From Methylopumilus sp947499625 (GTDB lineage: Bacteria; Pseudomonadota; Gammaproteobacteria; Burkholderiales; Methylophilaceae): a stretch of 64,000 bases of DNA. Both the position numbers and the translations under genes were made by a program. Under the pieces are notes generated by a model that ran no database searches, was not told the DNA's origin, and was given only the letters and a program-made list of their open reading frames with translations. Shown here one piece after another: positions 51,552-60,063 of the stretch; the first letter of the stretch is position 1; every line of letters begins with the position of its first letter. The stretch lies in contig OZ248397.1 in the NCBI GenBank assembly GCA_965234475.1, forward strand, positions 1,258,216 to 1,322,215. The letters are read 5' to 3'.

Positions 51552-53093
51552 TTAGTAAGCGTTACTTGATTTAAAATCTTCAATAGCTTTTTCAAGTGCT
51601 TTTTCATTGTCACCTGATAAGTCTGCTGTTTTTTCGATATCTTGCATGATCTTTTTGTATTTAGAATTCATGAAGCCGTGCAATGCATTTTCAAATGCTA
51701 ATACTTTAATCGTTGGCACATCATCTAAGTATCCTTTGTTTGCTGCAAACAAAGTCACAGCCATTTGTGAAACACTTAAAGGTGCATATTGTGCTTGCTT
51801 CATAAGCTCAGTAAACATGCGACCACGATCAAGTTGCTTACGTGTTGCTTCATCGAGATCAGATGCGAATTGAGCAAACGCTGCTAACTCACGATATTGA
51901 GCTAAAGCCAAACGTACGCCACCACCTAATTTTTTAATGACTTTAGTTTGAGCGGCACCACCCACACGAGACACAGAAATACCTGCGTTAATCGCTGGAC
52001 GAATACCTGCATTAAATAAATCTGTTTCAAGGAAGATCTGACCGTCAGTAATAGAAATCACGTTTGTCGGCACAAATGCTGAAACGTCTCCTGCGGCTGT
52101 TTCAATGATTGGCAATGCTGTGAGTGAACCTGTTTTACCTTTCACTTTTCCTTTAGTAAATTTTTCTACATATTCTTCATTCACACGCGCTGCTCGTTCA
52201 AGTAAGCGTGAGTGAATATAGAACACATCACCAGGGTAGGCTTCACGGCCTGGTGGACGACGTAAAAGTAATGAGATTTGACGATAAGCAATCGCTTGTT
52301 TTGTTAAGTCATCATAAATAATAAGTGCATCTTCGCCACGGTCACGGAAATATTCGCCCATCGTGCAGCCTGCATATGGTGCTAAGAATTGTAATGCCGC
52401 TGAATCAGAAGCTGATGCAGCAACAACAATCGTATATTCCATGGCACCGTGCTCTTCGAGTTTTCTAACGACGTTAGCAATGGTCGACGCTTTTTGACCA
52501 ATCGCCACATAGATACAGGTCATGTTTTGACCTTTTTGATTAATAATCGCATCTGTTGCAACAGCTGTCTTACCCGTTTGACGGTCGCCAATAATCAACT
52601 CTCGTTGGCCTCGTCCGACTGGCACCATAGAGTCCACAGACTTCAAGCCTGTTTGAACTGGTTGTGATACAGATTTACGTGCAATCACACCTGGCGCTAC
52701 CTTTTCAATTTTGTCCGTAAGCTTTGTTTTGACAGGGCCTTTGCCATCAATTGGTTGGCCAAGCGCGTTCACAACACGACCAATTAATTCTGGACCAACG
52801 GGCACTTCTAAAATTCGGCCTGTACATTTACATATATCACCTTCAGTAATATGTTCGTAATCACCTAGCACCACAGCACCTACTGAATCTCTTTCAAGAT
52901 TCAAAGCAAGTCCATATGTATTTCCTGGGAACTCGACCATTTCACCAGACATCACATTCGACAATCCATGAATGCGTACAATACCGTCGGTGACTGATAC
53001 CACCGTACCTTGTGTTCTCGCTTCAGCGCTTGTCGAAAAATTCTCTAATCGACTTTTGATGAGTTCACTAATTTCTGACGTTGATAACTGCAT
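51552..53093 (-). CDS. atpA: ATP synthase F1 alpha subunit
   Basis: A 513-residue non-catalytic nucleotide-binding subunit of F1. Walker A is GDRQTGKTA in LIIGDRQTGKTAVATDA, and ALIIYDDLTKQA gives Walker B. The signature PAINAGISVSRVGGAAQ lies near residue 365. Full length, as in E. coli (513). It lies between atpH (24 bases upstream) and atpG. Confidence 0.98.
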   Translation of the reverse strand: MQLSTSEISELIKSRLENFSTSAEARTQGTVVSVTDGIVRIHGLSNVMSGEMVEFPGNTYGLALNLERDSVGAVVLGDYEHITEGDICKCTGRILEVPVGPELIGRVVNALGQPIDGKGPVKTKLTDKIEKVAPGVIARKSVSQPVQTGLKSVDSMVPVGRGQRELIIGDRQTGKTAVATDAIINQKGQNMTCIYVAIGQKASTIANVVRKLEEHGAMEYTIVVAASASDSAALQFLAPYAGCTMGEYFRDRGEDALIIYDDLTKQAIAYRQISLLLRRPPGREAYPGDVFYIHSRLLERAARVNEEYVEKFTKGKVKGKTGSLTALPIIETAAGDVSAFVPTNVISITDGQIFLETDLFNAGIRPAINAGISVSRVGGAAQTKVIKKLGGGVRLALAQYRELAAFAQFASDLDEATRKQLDRGRMFTELMKQAQYAPLSVSQMAVTLFAANKGYLDDVPTIKVLAFENALHGFMNSKYKKIMQDIEKTADLSGDNEKALEKAIEDFKSSNAY

Positions 53094-53117
53094 TACTATC
53101 TCCTGATAATGATTAGC

Positions 53118-53654
53118 TTAAGCCTTTAAGGCGTAGGCTAAATTTTGTAATTGCTCACGAACTGAAGCATCAATGACAGTATCGCCGACAATCACTTTGA
53201 TACCGCCTATGATTGCTTCATCGATTGTTACTTTTGCATCAATCTTTTTATTAAATTTCTTTTCTAAACTTTTTACTAATGTATCGATTTCTTTATCTGT
53301 TGGTTTTGAAGCCACAATAATTTCAGCTTCTAATGTGCCTTCATCCGTTGCTTTTAATGCTTCAAATGCTTGGCTAATTTCAGGCAATACGTTAAGTCTT
53401 TTATATTCGATTAAAAGCTTAATAAGATTTTCACCATAGGCATTGAGTCTTTTTGCCGCAATTTTAATAAGTGCTTTTTCTCGATCTTCATCTGACACTT
53501 TTGAATCGTTAATAAATGTATGCATGCGTTCATCTTGAGAAACTTGCGCTAAAAATCCCAACATCTCAGACCATTCTTTGAGTGCTTTTTTTTCTTTAGC
53601 AAGATTAAACGCTGCTACAGCATAAGGTCTTGCGATGGTGGAAATTTCTGCCAT
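53118..53654 (-). CDS. atpH: ATP synthase F1 delta subunit
   Basis: A 178-residue subunit that attaches the peripheral stalk to the top of F1. The N-terminal helical bundle (TIARPYAVAAFNLAKEKKAL) and the C-terminal signature DEAIIGGIKVIVGDTVIDASVR are as in other AtpH proteins. The start lies 7 bases after the atpF stop in the operon. Nothing unusual is seen. Confidence 0.96.
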   Translation of the reverse strand: MAEISTIARPYAVAAFNLAKEKKALKEWSEMLGFLAQVSQDERMHTFINDSKVSDEDREKALIKIAAKRLNAYGENLIKLLIEYKRLNVLPEISQAFEALKATDEGTLEAEIIVASKPTDKEIDTLVKSLEKKFNKKIDAKVTIDEAIIGGIKVIVGDTVIDASVREQLQNLAYALKA

Positions 53655-53661
53655 AGTGATC

Positions 53662-54132
53662 CTATAGTTCTTTCGCTAATTTATTTAACATGTCGCTATG
53701 TGCTTGCTTATCAATTTCTTTTAATAAGATTTTTTCAGCGCCAGCAATCGCAAGTGATGACACTTGCTCACGTAAAGTTTCTTTAGCACGATTTACTTCT
53801 TGGTCGATTTCAGCTTTTGCACCAAGAATGATGCGATCGCCTTCTTCCTTTGCTTGATTTTTTGCATCTTCTAAAATTTCTGAAGCTCTCTTCTCGGCTT
53901 GAGAAATGATTTCAGCGCCTTTTTGCTTAGCCTCGCCCACAGATTGTGCAGATTTTTTTCCAGCAATTTCTAAAGAAGCTTTACCTTCTTGAGCTGCTGC
54001 TAATCCATCAGCAATTTCTTTTTGGCGTTTTTCAATTGCACCTAAAAGTGGCGGCCATATAAACTTCACCGTAAACCAAATGAGAATCGCAAAAGCAATT
54101 GCTTGGGCAATTAACGTAAAATTAATATTCAT
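53662..54132 (-). CDS. atpF: ATP synthase Fo b subunit
   Basis: A 156-residue peripheral-stalk subunit. A single N-terminal membrane segment (LIAQAIAFAILIWFTVKFIW) is followed by a long amphipathic helix rich in Ala, Glu and Lys (EKRQKEIADGLAAAQEGK and onward), the right-handed coiled coil that dimerises and holds F1 static. Length matches E. coli b (156). It lies between atpE and atpH; a single atpF copy implies a homodimer. Confidence 0.96.
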   Translation of the reverse strand: MNINFTLIAQAIAFAILIWFTVKFIWPPLLGAIEKRQKEIADGLAAAQEGKASLEIAGKKSAQSVGEAKQKGAEIISQAEKRASEILEDAKNQAKEEGDRIILGAKAEIDQEVNRAKETLREQVSSLAIAGAEKILLKEIDKQAHSDMLNKLAKEL

Positions 54133-54173
54133 TTCTGCTCCTTGTTTAAGTTCAGTGTAGAGAACCTAAACAA

Positions 54174-54449
54174 TTATTTTGTAACAACGCTTAATAATGG
54201 ATTCGCAAACGCAAACATCATAGCTAAACCTACACCAATAATGAATGAAGCGTCGATCAAACCTAATAGTAAGAATACTTTTGCTTGTAATTGAGGAATC
54301 ATTTCAGGCTGTCTTGCTGCGCCTTCTAAGAAACTTGCACACATAATACCGATACCAATACATGCACCAAGCGCACCTAATCCAATTATCAAACCAATAC
54401 CAATACTTGTATAAGCCTGAATCATTGCTAAAAATTGAGTTGTTTCCAT
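54174..54449 (-). CDS. atpE: ATP synthase Fo c subunit
   Basis: A 91-residue hairpin of two membrane helices forming the c-ring. The polar loop ARQPEM (about 45-50) contacts gamma and epsilon, and the ion-binding carboxylate is Asp66 in GLIDASFIIG, as in E. coli (Asp61). The Na+-binding pattern of Gln and Glu-Ser is absent, so it should be proton-driven. It has roughly a dozen more residues than E. coli c, mainly at the N-terminus, which is common in betaproteobacteria. Confidence 0.97.
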   Translation of the reverse strand: METTQFLAMIQAYTSIGIGLIIGLGALGACIGIGIMCASFLEGAARQPEMIPQLQAKVFLLLGLIDASFIIGVGLAMMFAFANPLLSVVTK

Positions 54450-54489
54450 GTTTACTTTCCCTTCAGTTAAAAATTACGTTAAAAATTAA

Positions 54490-55296
54490 TTAATGGCCTT
54501 CGTGCGCCATCGCTAAATAAACCACTGTGAGCATCATAAAAATAAAAGCTTGAAGCACGACAATTAAAATATGGAAGATAGACCAGCCTGCGCCTAGTAT
54601 TGCTCCAAAAACAAGTCCTGATACGCCCGTTGCAGCCCATAAACCTAAAAGCAAAAAGATAACTTCACCTGCATACATATTGCCAAAAAGTCGAAGGGAG
54701 TGAGACAAAGGTTTTGACACGTATTCAATAAGATTAAATAGAAAGTTAAAAGGCCAAACCCAAATTTTGCTGCCGAAGGGTGCTGTATATAATTCATGCA
54801 ACCAGCCGCGCAGTCCTTTAACTTTAATACCAAAATAAATCATAAGGAACCAAACTGCAAGTGCCAGGGCAAAAGTAGTGTTCACATCAGAAGTCGGTAC
54901 ACTTCGCCATTTATGAATGCCTAAAAAACTGTAGATCGCGGCCATGATGTCGACTGGTAAAAAGTCCATCGCATTCATGACTAACACCCAAACAAATACA
55001 GTCAGTGCTGCAGGAGCAATAAATGCATGGCGGTCGCCATGAAAAATATTTTTAACTTGATCATCTACGAAATCAAAAAGAAGCTCAACGAACGCTTGAG
55101 CTTTTGAAGGAACCCCCGCAGTAGCTTTTCTAGCTACCATCCAAATAAGACCCATGGCAATTAAACCTAAAATAACTGACATCACTAAAGTGTCTATATG
55201 AATCGTCCAGAAAGAAGCTTCAGCACCTTGTGTATTAAAACTTAAATGATGTTCAATATATTGCGATGGCGAACTTAATGTACCTTCATGTTCCAT
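54490..55296 (-). CDS. atpB: ATP synthase Fo a subunit
   Basis: A 268-residue membrane stator with the proton half-channels. The essential arginine is in SHSLRLFGNMYAGE, followed by the terminal helices VVLQAFIFMMLTVVYLAMAHEGH. Five to six membrane segments are evident. I use the ATG at 55296; a TTG immediately before it (55299) is in frame but closer to the AGGA ribosome site. It lies 15 bases after atpI and 40 before atpE. Confidence 0.96.
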   Translation of the reverse strand: MEHEGTLSSPSQYIEHHLSFNTQGAEASFWTIHIDTLVMSVILGLIAMGLIWMVARKATAGVPSKAQAFVELLFDFVDDQVKNIFHGDRHAFIAPAALTVFVWVLVMNAMDFLPVDIMAAIYSFLGIHKWRSVPTSDVNTTFALALAVWFLMIYFGIKVKGLRGWLHELYTAPFGSKIWVWPFNFLFNLIEYVSKPLSHSLRLFGNMYAGEVIFLLLGLWAATGVSGLVFGAILGAGWSIFHILIVVLQAFIFMMLTVVYLAMAHEGH

Positions 55297-55311
55297 CAAA
55301 CTATCCTAAAT

Positions 55312-55671
55312 TCATTTATCAATTTTATTTAATTTAACAATTGAAGCGCCTGACAAAATCGCTGCAACTGCAAGCCCAACAATCAAAGCAAGTGGAACGA
55401 GTGCTTTATAAAATTTAAAAGCAATCCATAACACTGTGATCACTACTATGATTTTAACTGCTTCGGCTTTCAGCATATTAATGACTATGCCAAAAGGCTC
55501 TTTGCTTTTTGAAGTTCTATGGGCTATGCGAGAACCTATCATCATCCCAGACACAACCGACATTAAGCCAATCAGAACTGAAATACCTGCGTCTAGACCA
55601 AACAAAATCACTACAAAAACTGTTAAAACAAATGAGGCTTTCATTTGCCAATTAATCAAAGCTGGCGTCAT
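55312..55671 (-). CDS. atpI: ATP synthase assembly protein AtpI
   Basis: A 119-residue membrane protein with four predicted segments (around 12-28, 30-46, 72-88 and 92-112). The glycine-rich second segment and MIGSRIAHRT loop fit AtpI, which assists c-ring assembly and Mg2+ supply and is the usual first gene of the atp operon in Proteobacteria. Conservation is low in this family, so position is part of the evidence. The atp promoter should lie in the 81 bases between atpI and parB, where no strong consensus is evident. Confidence 0.87.
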   Translation of the reverse strand: MTPALINWQMKASFVLTVFVVILFGLDAGISVLIGLMSVVSGMMIGSRIAHRTSKSKEPFGIVINMLKAEAVKIIVVITVLWIAFKFYKALVPLALIVGLAVAAILSGASIVKLNKIDK

Positions 55672-55752
55672 GATTTTACTGGCCTTTTGCCTGCGTCAGA
55701 AAACACGTAATTTTCTATGGATTTATCCTTTTCGTCAAGGATAAACGGGCAT

Positions 55753-56616
55753 TTATCGTTTAATTTTTCTAAGGATGTCATCCAATTGCCCCAAATTACG
55801 ATAATGCACTTTTAATATGCCGGAACCGTTCTTTTTGGCATCAATAGTGACTGAAGCGCCCAAAGTTTCTGCCAAAGATTCTTCTAGCTGACGCACATCT
55901 GCATTTGTCTTTTTAGGAGAAGAAGGTGATGCCCCCGTTTTGTAACCATTTTGTAAGTTTTTCACTAAAGCTTCAACTTCGCGCACTGAAAGATTTTTCT
56001 GAATAATTTCTTCACAAAGCATTACTTGCTGACTGCCTTCCAAACCAATCAGCGCTCTTGCATGACCCATATCAATTTTCCCCGCCAACAATCGATCCTG
56101 AACGGGCTGGGTCAATGTAAGTAATCTTAATAAATTAGAAACCGTGACGCGTGATTTACCCACTGCATCTGCAGCAGACTCATGTGTCATATTGAATTCG
56201 TCAATCAAACGTTTTATGCCAAGCGCTTCTTCAAGTGGATTTAAATTTTCACGTTGAATATTTTCAATGAGCGCCATCGCTAAAGCCGACTCATCAGGAA
56301 TATTTTTAATAATGACTGGAATGTCGATAAGATTGGCAAGTTTTGCTGCGCGCCACCGCCTTTCGCCTGCAATAATTTCGTATTGATTATTGCCGATAGG
56401 TCTTACGATGATGGGTTGCATTACGCCTTGTTTAAGAATCGATTGTGCAAGGGCTTGTAACGCTTCTTCATGCATGATGCTTCGCGGCTGAAATTTACCC
56501 GGTCTTAATTCATCAATCAGTAAAGTTTGTAACATACCCTCATTTTTTATAGTTTCATGTTCACTGCTCGCAAGCAAAGCATCGAGTCCTCGTCCTAATC
56601 CTTTTGGTTTAACCAT
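55753..56616 (-). CDS. parB: Chromosome partitioning protein ParB
   Basis: A 287-residue CTP-dependent DNA clamp. The N-terminal ParA-contact region begins VKPKGLGRGLDALL. The ParB/Srx domain follows with PGKFQPR and the CTP-binding GERRWRAAKLA, then an HTH domain (ESAADAVGKSRVTVSNLLRL) that reads parS, then a C-terminal dimerisation domain. Two parS sites are found 3.4 kb upstream between mnmG and mnmE. It overlaps parA by 8 bases. Confidence 0.97.
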   Translation of the reverse strand: MVKPKGLGRGLDALLASSEHETIKNEGMLQTLLIDELRPGKFQPRSIMHEEALQALAQSILKQGVMQPIIVRPIGNNQYEIIAGERRWRAAKLANLIDIPVIIKNIPDESALAMALIENIQRENLNPLEEALGIKRLIDEFNMTHESAADAVGKSRVTVSNLLRLLTLTQPVQDRLLAGKIDMGHARALIGLEGSQQVMLCEEIIQKNLSVREVEALVKNLQNGYKTGASPSSPKKTNADVRQLEESLAETLGASVTIDAKKNGSGILKVHYRNLGQLDDILRKIKR

Positions 56617-57385
56617 GTGACTTCCTCATTTCTTTTTGTATGATTTCTTCAGCAAGTTTTAAATACGCCACCGCACCTTTAGATGATTTGTCATACATTA
56701 AAATTGGCATGCCGTGACTGGGCGCTTCTGCTAATCTCACATTTCGAGGGATAATCGTTTCATAAACTTTATCGCCAAAATGTGAAGATAATTGATCGGA
56801 AACTTGTTGCGCTAACATATTTCGACTATCAAATAATGTTTTCAGTAATCCTTCAATTTCAATGTGAGGATTTAAATTGCTTCTGACTTTTTTAATCGTA
56901 TTGACTAAATCAGACAATCCCTCTAATGCATAATATTCACATTGCATTGGAATCAATACGGCATCTGCAGCAGTTAATGCATTAACTGTAATTAAATTCA
57001 GTGCAGGCGGACAATCTAATAAAACATAATCGTAATCTTTTTTTAAATGTTGCAAGGCGTCTTTTAAGCGCGTTTCTCTTTTACTCTCATTCACCAATTC
57101 AACTTCGGCACCCGCTAGATCACGGTTCGAAGGTGCCAAATCAAAACCACCACGTTCGCATGCAAGCGTAATATCTCTAAATGATTTGCTTTGAATAAGT
57201 ACATCATAAATGGATGCTGTAATAGTTGACTTATCAATGCCTGAGCCAGTAGTCGCATTACCTTGCGGATCAAGATCAACCAATAATACTGATTTATTTT
57301 TTGCGGCCAAACTTGCTGCCAAATTCACAGAAGTTGTCGTTTTACCAACGCCACCTTTTTGATTGGTGATAGCTAAAATACGCAT
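56609..57385 (-). CDS. parA: Chromosome partitioning ATPase ParA (Soj)
   Basis: A 258-residue Walker-type ATPase that moves the ParB-parS complex. The deviant Walker A KGGVGKTTTSVNLAASLA is at about residue 10, and YDVLIQ, LLDCPPALNLIT and IPMQCEYYALEG are typical Soj motifs. No N-terminal HTH extension, so it is of the chromosomal (type Ib-like) kind. It lies between rsmG and parB, the common place near the origin. Confidence 0.97.
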   Translation of the reverse strand: MRILAITNQKGGVGKTTTSVNLAASLAAKNKSVLLVDLDPQGNATTGSGIDKSTITASIYDVLIQSKSFRDITLACERGGFDLAPSNRDLAGAEVELVNESKRETRLKDALQHLKKDYDYVLLDCPPALNLITVNALTAADAVLIPMQCEYYALEGLSDLVNTIKKVRSNLNPHIEIEGLLKTLFDSRNMLAQQVSDQLSSHFGDKVYETIIPRNVRLAEAPSHGMPILMYDKSSKGAVAYLKLAEEIIQKEMRKSHG

Positions 57386-57387
57386 AT

Positions 57388-58026
57388 TTAATTATTTTCT
57401 CTATTGATCTGAACTAAATATCGTTCTGCATGAATAAAAGGCACTTCAAGCGCGATCAATGTGTATTGGTTTTGTTTGAATGCTGCTAATTCTTCTTTCA
57501 CTTCTTTTGATTTCATCGCCAACCATACGCCTTTTTTTTCTAATGCATGCTGTGTGAGTAACATCATATTTTTAATGCTTGAAAAAGCGCGCGTAATGAT
57601 TGCTTCAAAAAGTTTTGATGGTTGATAATCTTCCACACGACCATTCACTACGAATAAATTAGTCAGTGCTAACTCGCTTTTAACTTGCTGCATGAAACTT
57701 GTTTTTTTATTCGCCGAATCCATCACTGTTACTTGTAACTCAGGATTGGTAATCGCCAATACAATCCCCGGAAATCCGGCACCGCTTCCCACATCTAACA
57801 CGTGTTTTACATGCACATGCTTTAAAATAGATAAGCTATCAAGTAAATGAAATTTAATCATTTCATCTCGCTCACGAATCGCAGTTAAGTTATACACGCG
57901 ATTCCATTTTTCCATCAAATTTAAATACTGCATCAAGTGATCTATCATCTGCTCAGATAGATTCAAACGCATTAACTGACATCCTTCAACCAATAGATTA
58001 CGATCTTTTTTTATGCTGTCATTCAT
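57388..58026 (-). CDS. rsmG: 16S rRNA (guanine-527-N7) methyltransferase
   Basis: A 212-residue SAM-dependent methyltransferase acting on G527 of 16S rRNA. The SAM motif VLDVGSGAGFPGIVLAI (about 80-96) is intact, along with WNRVYNLTAIR near the N-terminus and ITRAFSSI. Its start overlaps the mnmG stop by 4 bases (ATGA). The order mnmG-rsmG-parA-parB is widely conserved. Confidence 0.96.
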   Translation of the reverse strand: MNDSIKKDRNLLVEGCQLMRLNLSEQMIDHLMQYLNLMEKWNRVYNLTAIRERDEMIKFHLLDSLSILKHVHVKHVLDVGSGAGFPGIVLAITNPELQVTVMDSANKKTSFMQQVKSELALTNLFVVNGRVEDYQPSKLFEAIITRAFSSIKNMMLLTQHALEKKGVWLAMKSKEVKEELAAFKQNQYTLIALEVPFIHAERYLVQINRENN

Positions 58027-59936
58027 GCCGCTTTTTCAGGATGCTTCGCTATTATTTTTTTAGGTTTATTTTTGCGTTTAATAAAAACTAATAATAAAGA
58101 AATGGTTGCTGGTGTAATGCCAGAAATACGCGTAGCTTGTCCTAAGTTTTCCGGCTTATGAATATTTAACTTTTGTTGTGCTTCCGTACTTAAGCCGTGC
58201 ACTTCTTTATAATCAAGATCGATAGGCAGTGGAATGTCGAGCTGATCTCGGCTGCGATCTACTTCTTCTTGTTGTCTTACAATATAGCCTTTATATTTGG
58301 CTGAAATTTCAACTTGCTCACGCACCGCCGGATCAACCAAATTTACATCTTCTTGCATGAGCTCTTTAACACCTGCAAAACTGACTTCGGGTCGTCTTAA
58401 CAATTCAAACAAGTTATATTCATGATCGATCGCTTTTCCAATAATAGCCTGTTGTTTTTCCAGTGAAATGTCATTGGGTCTTACAAAGAATTTTTTTAAG
58501 CGCGTTTCTTCTGACAGAATCGCATCTTGTTTTTGATTGAACATGCTCCAACGATCATCCTCTACCAAGCCCAAATTGCGACCAAGTGTTGTGAGTCTTA
58601 AGTCAGCATTGTCTTCTCTCAACATCAAACGGTATTCTGCGCGACTCGTAAACATTCTGTAGGGTTCTGATACGCCTCGTGTAATAAGATCGTCCACCAA
58701 AACACCCAAATAGGCTTCATTACGTTTTGGGCACCAAGCTTCTTTGTCTTGTGTCATCAATGCCGCATTTGTACCTGCCAATAGCCCTTGGGCCGCAGCC
58801 TCCTCATAGCCTGTGGTACCATTAATTTGTCCTGCAAAAAATAATCCTTGAATTGATTTAGTTTCCAAGCTTGATTTCAAATTACGCGGATCAAAGTAAT
58901 CATATTCAATCGCATACCCCGGTCTTAAGATGTGAGCATTCTCTAACCCATTGATTGAATTGACTAATTTACATTGAATGTCAAAGGGAAGGCTTGTAGA
59001 AATACCATTTGGATAAATTTCATTCGTATTTAAACCCTCGGGTTCTAAAAAAATTTGATGCGAGTCTTTGTCGGCAAATCGATGAATTTTATCTTCAACG
59101 GATGGACAATAACGTGGCCCAACCCCTTCAATGACGCCTGTATACATGGGGGATCGATCGAGGCCACTTCTAATAATGTCATGTGTAGATTCATTCGTAT
59201 GCGTGATCCAGCAGGATATTTGCCTTGGATGTGTTGTTTTTTTGCCATGAAAAGACATATAAGGCGTAGGACTGTCGCCAGGCTGCTCTTGAATCACAGC
59301 GTAATTAATTGTACGGCCGTCAATTCTAGGGGGTGTGCCTGTTTTAAGACGGCCAACAGGCAATCCAATGTCGCGTAAACGATACGCCAAAGATAGTGAA
59401 GGTGGGTCTCCTGCGCGGCCTGCTGGATAGTTTTTTAAGCCTATATGCACCAAGCCGCCCAAAAAAGTGCCTGCGGTAAGCACCACAGTTTTAGATTTAA
59501 ATTGAATCCCGATTTGCGTCACCACGCCTGTCACACGATCCTTATCTAAAAGAATATCGTCTACCGCCTGTTGAAAGAGCCAAAGATTAGGTTGATTTTC
59601 AAGGCGATGTCGAATCGCAGCTTTATATAAAATACGGTCAGCTTGCGCACGCGTCGCTCGCACGGCAGGCCCTTTGCTACTATTTAAAATACGAAATTGA
59701 ATGCCTGCTTCATCAGTGGCAATACCCATAGCTCCGCCTAAAGCGTCGATTTCTTTGACTAAATGCCCTTTGCCAATACCGCCAATAGATGGATTACATG
59801 ACATTTGACCCAAGGTCTCAATGTTATGAGTTAAAAGAAGCGTCTTTTGCCCCATGCGAGCGGACGCCAAAGCGGCCTCAGTGCCAGCATGCCCTCCTCC
59901 GACCACAATCACATCAAAATTATTTGGAAATTCCAT
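58023..59936 (-). CDS. mnmG: tRNA uridine-34 modification enzyme MnmG (GidA)
   Basis: A 637-residue FAD protein that with MnmE adds the carboxymethylaminomethyl group to U34 of tRNAs. The FAD motif VVGGGHAGTEAALASARMG is at residues 11-29; CNPSIGGIGKGHLVKEIDALGG and GTPPRIDGRTI are strongly conserved, and FAGQINGTTGYEEAAAQG is the second FAD/NAD signature. The C-terminal helical domain is present to the end. parS sites lie just upstream of the gene. Confidence 0.97.
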   Translation of the reverse strand: MEFPNNFDVIVVGGGHAGTEAALASARMGQKTLLLTHNIETLGQMSCNPSIGGIGKGHLVKEIDALGGAMGIATDEAGIQFRILNSSKGPAVRATRAQADRILYKAAIRHRLENQPNLWLFQQAVDDILLDKDRVTGVVTQIGIQFKSKTVVLTAGTFLGGLVHIGLKNYPAGRAGDPPSLSLAYRLRDIGLPVGRLKTGTPPRIDGRTINYAVIQEQPGDSPTPYMSFHGKKTTHPRQISCWITHTNESTHDIIRSGLDRSPMYTGVIEGVGPRYCPSVEDKIHRFADKDSHQIFLEPEGLNTNEIYPNGISTSLPFDIQCKLVNSINGLENAHILRPGYAIEYDYFDPRNLKSSLETKSIQGLFFAGQINGTTGYEEAAAQGLLAGTNAALMTQDKEAWCPKRNEAYLGVLVDDLITRGVSEPYRMFTSRAEYRLMLREDNADLRLTTLGRNLGLVEDDRWSMFNQKQDAILSEETRLKKFFVRPNDISLEKQQAIIGKAIDHEYNLFELLRRPEVSFAGVKELMQEDVNLVDPAVREQVEISAKYKGYIVRQQEEVDRSRDQLDIPLPIDLDYKEVHGLSTEAQQKLNIHKPENLGQATRISGITPATISLLLVFIKRKNKPKKIIAKHPEKAA

Positions 59937-60002
59937 GGTTTTACGTCAATTATAAAAGGTGTAATTTTACTTTAATCTGCTGATAATCACTATGAAAACA
60001 AT

Positions 60003-60018
60003 TGTTCCACGTGAAACA
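60003..60018 (+). promoter_or_regulatory. parS site 1 (ParB binding)
   Basis: TGTTCCACGTGAAACA differs from the universal parS palindrome TGTTTCACGTGAAACA at one base. It lies in the 127-base gap between mnmG and mnmE, about 3.4 kb from the parB start. ParB clamps load here to segregate the origin region. Confidence 0.95.
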
Positions 60019-60041
60019 TTTGCTTAAAAAGAAGGAAAAAT

Positions 60042-60057
60042 TGTTTCACGTGGAACA
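60042..60057 (+). promoter_or_regulatory. parS site 2 (ParB binding)
   Basis: TGTTTCACGTGGAACA, also one base off consensus, is the exact reverse complement of the site at 60003-60018, with 23 bases between. The variant base is thus in the outer arm of each site in mirror position. The second site ends 6 bases before the mnmE stop codon on the minus strand. Confidence 0.95.
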
Positions 60058-60063
60058 GAAGAA

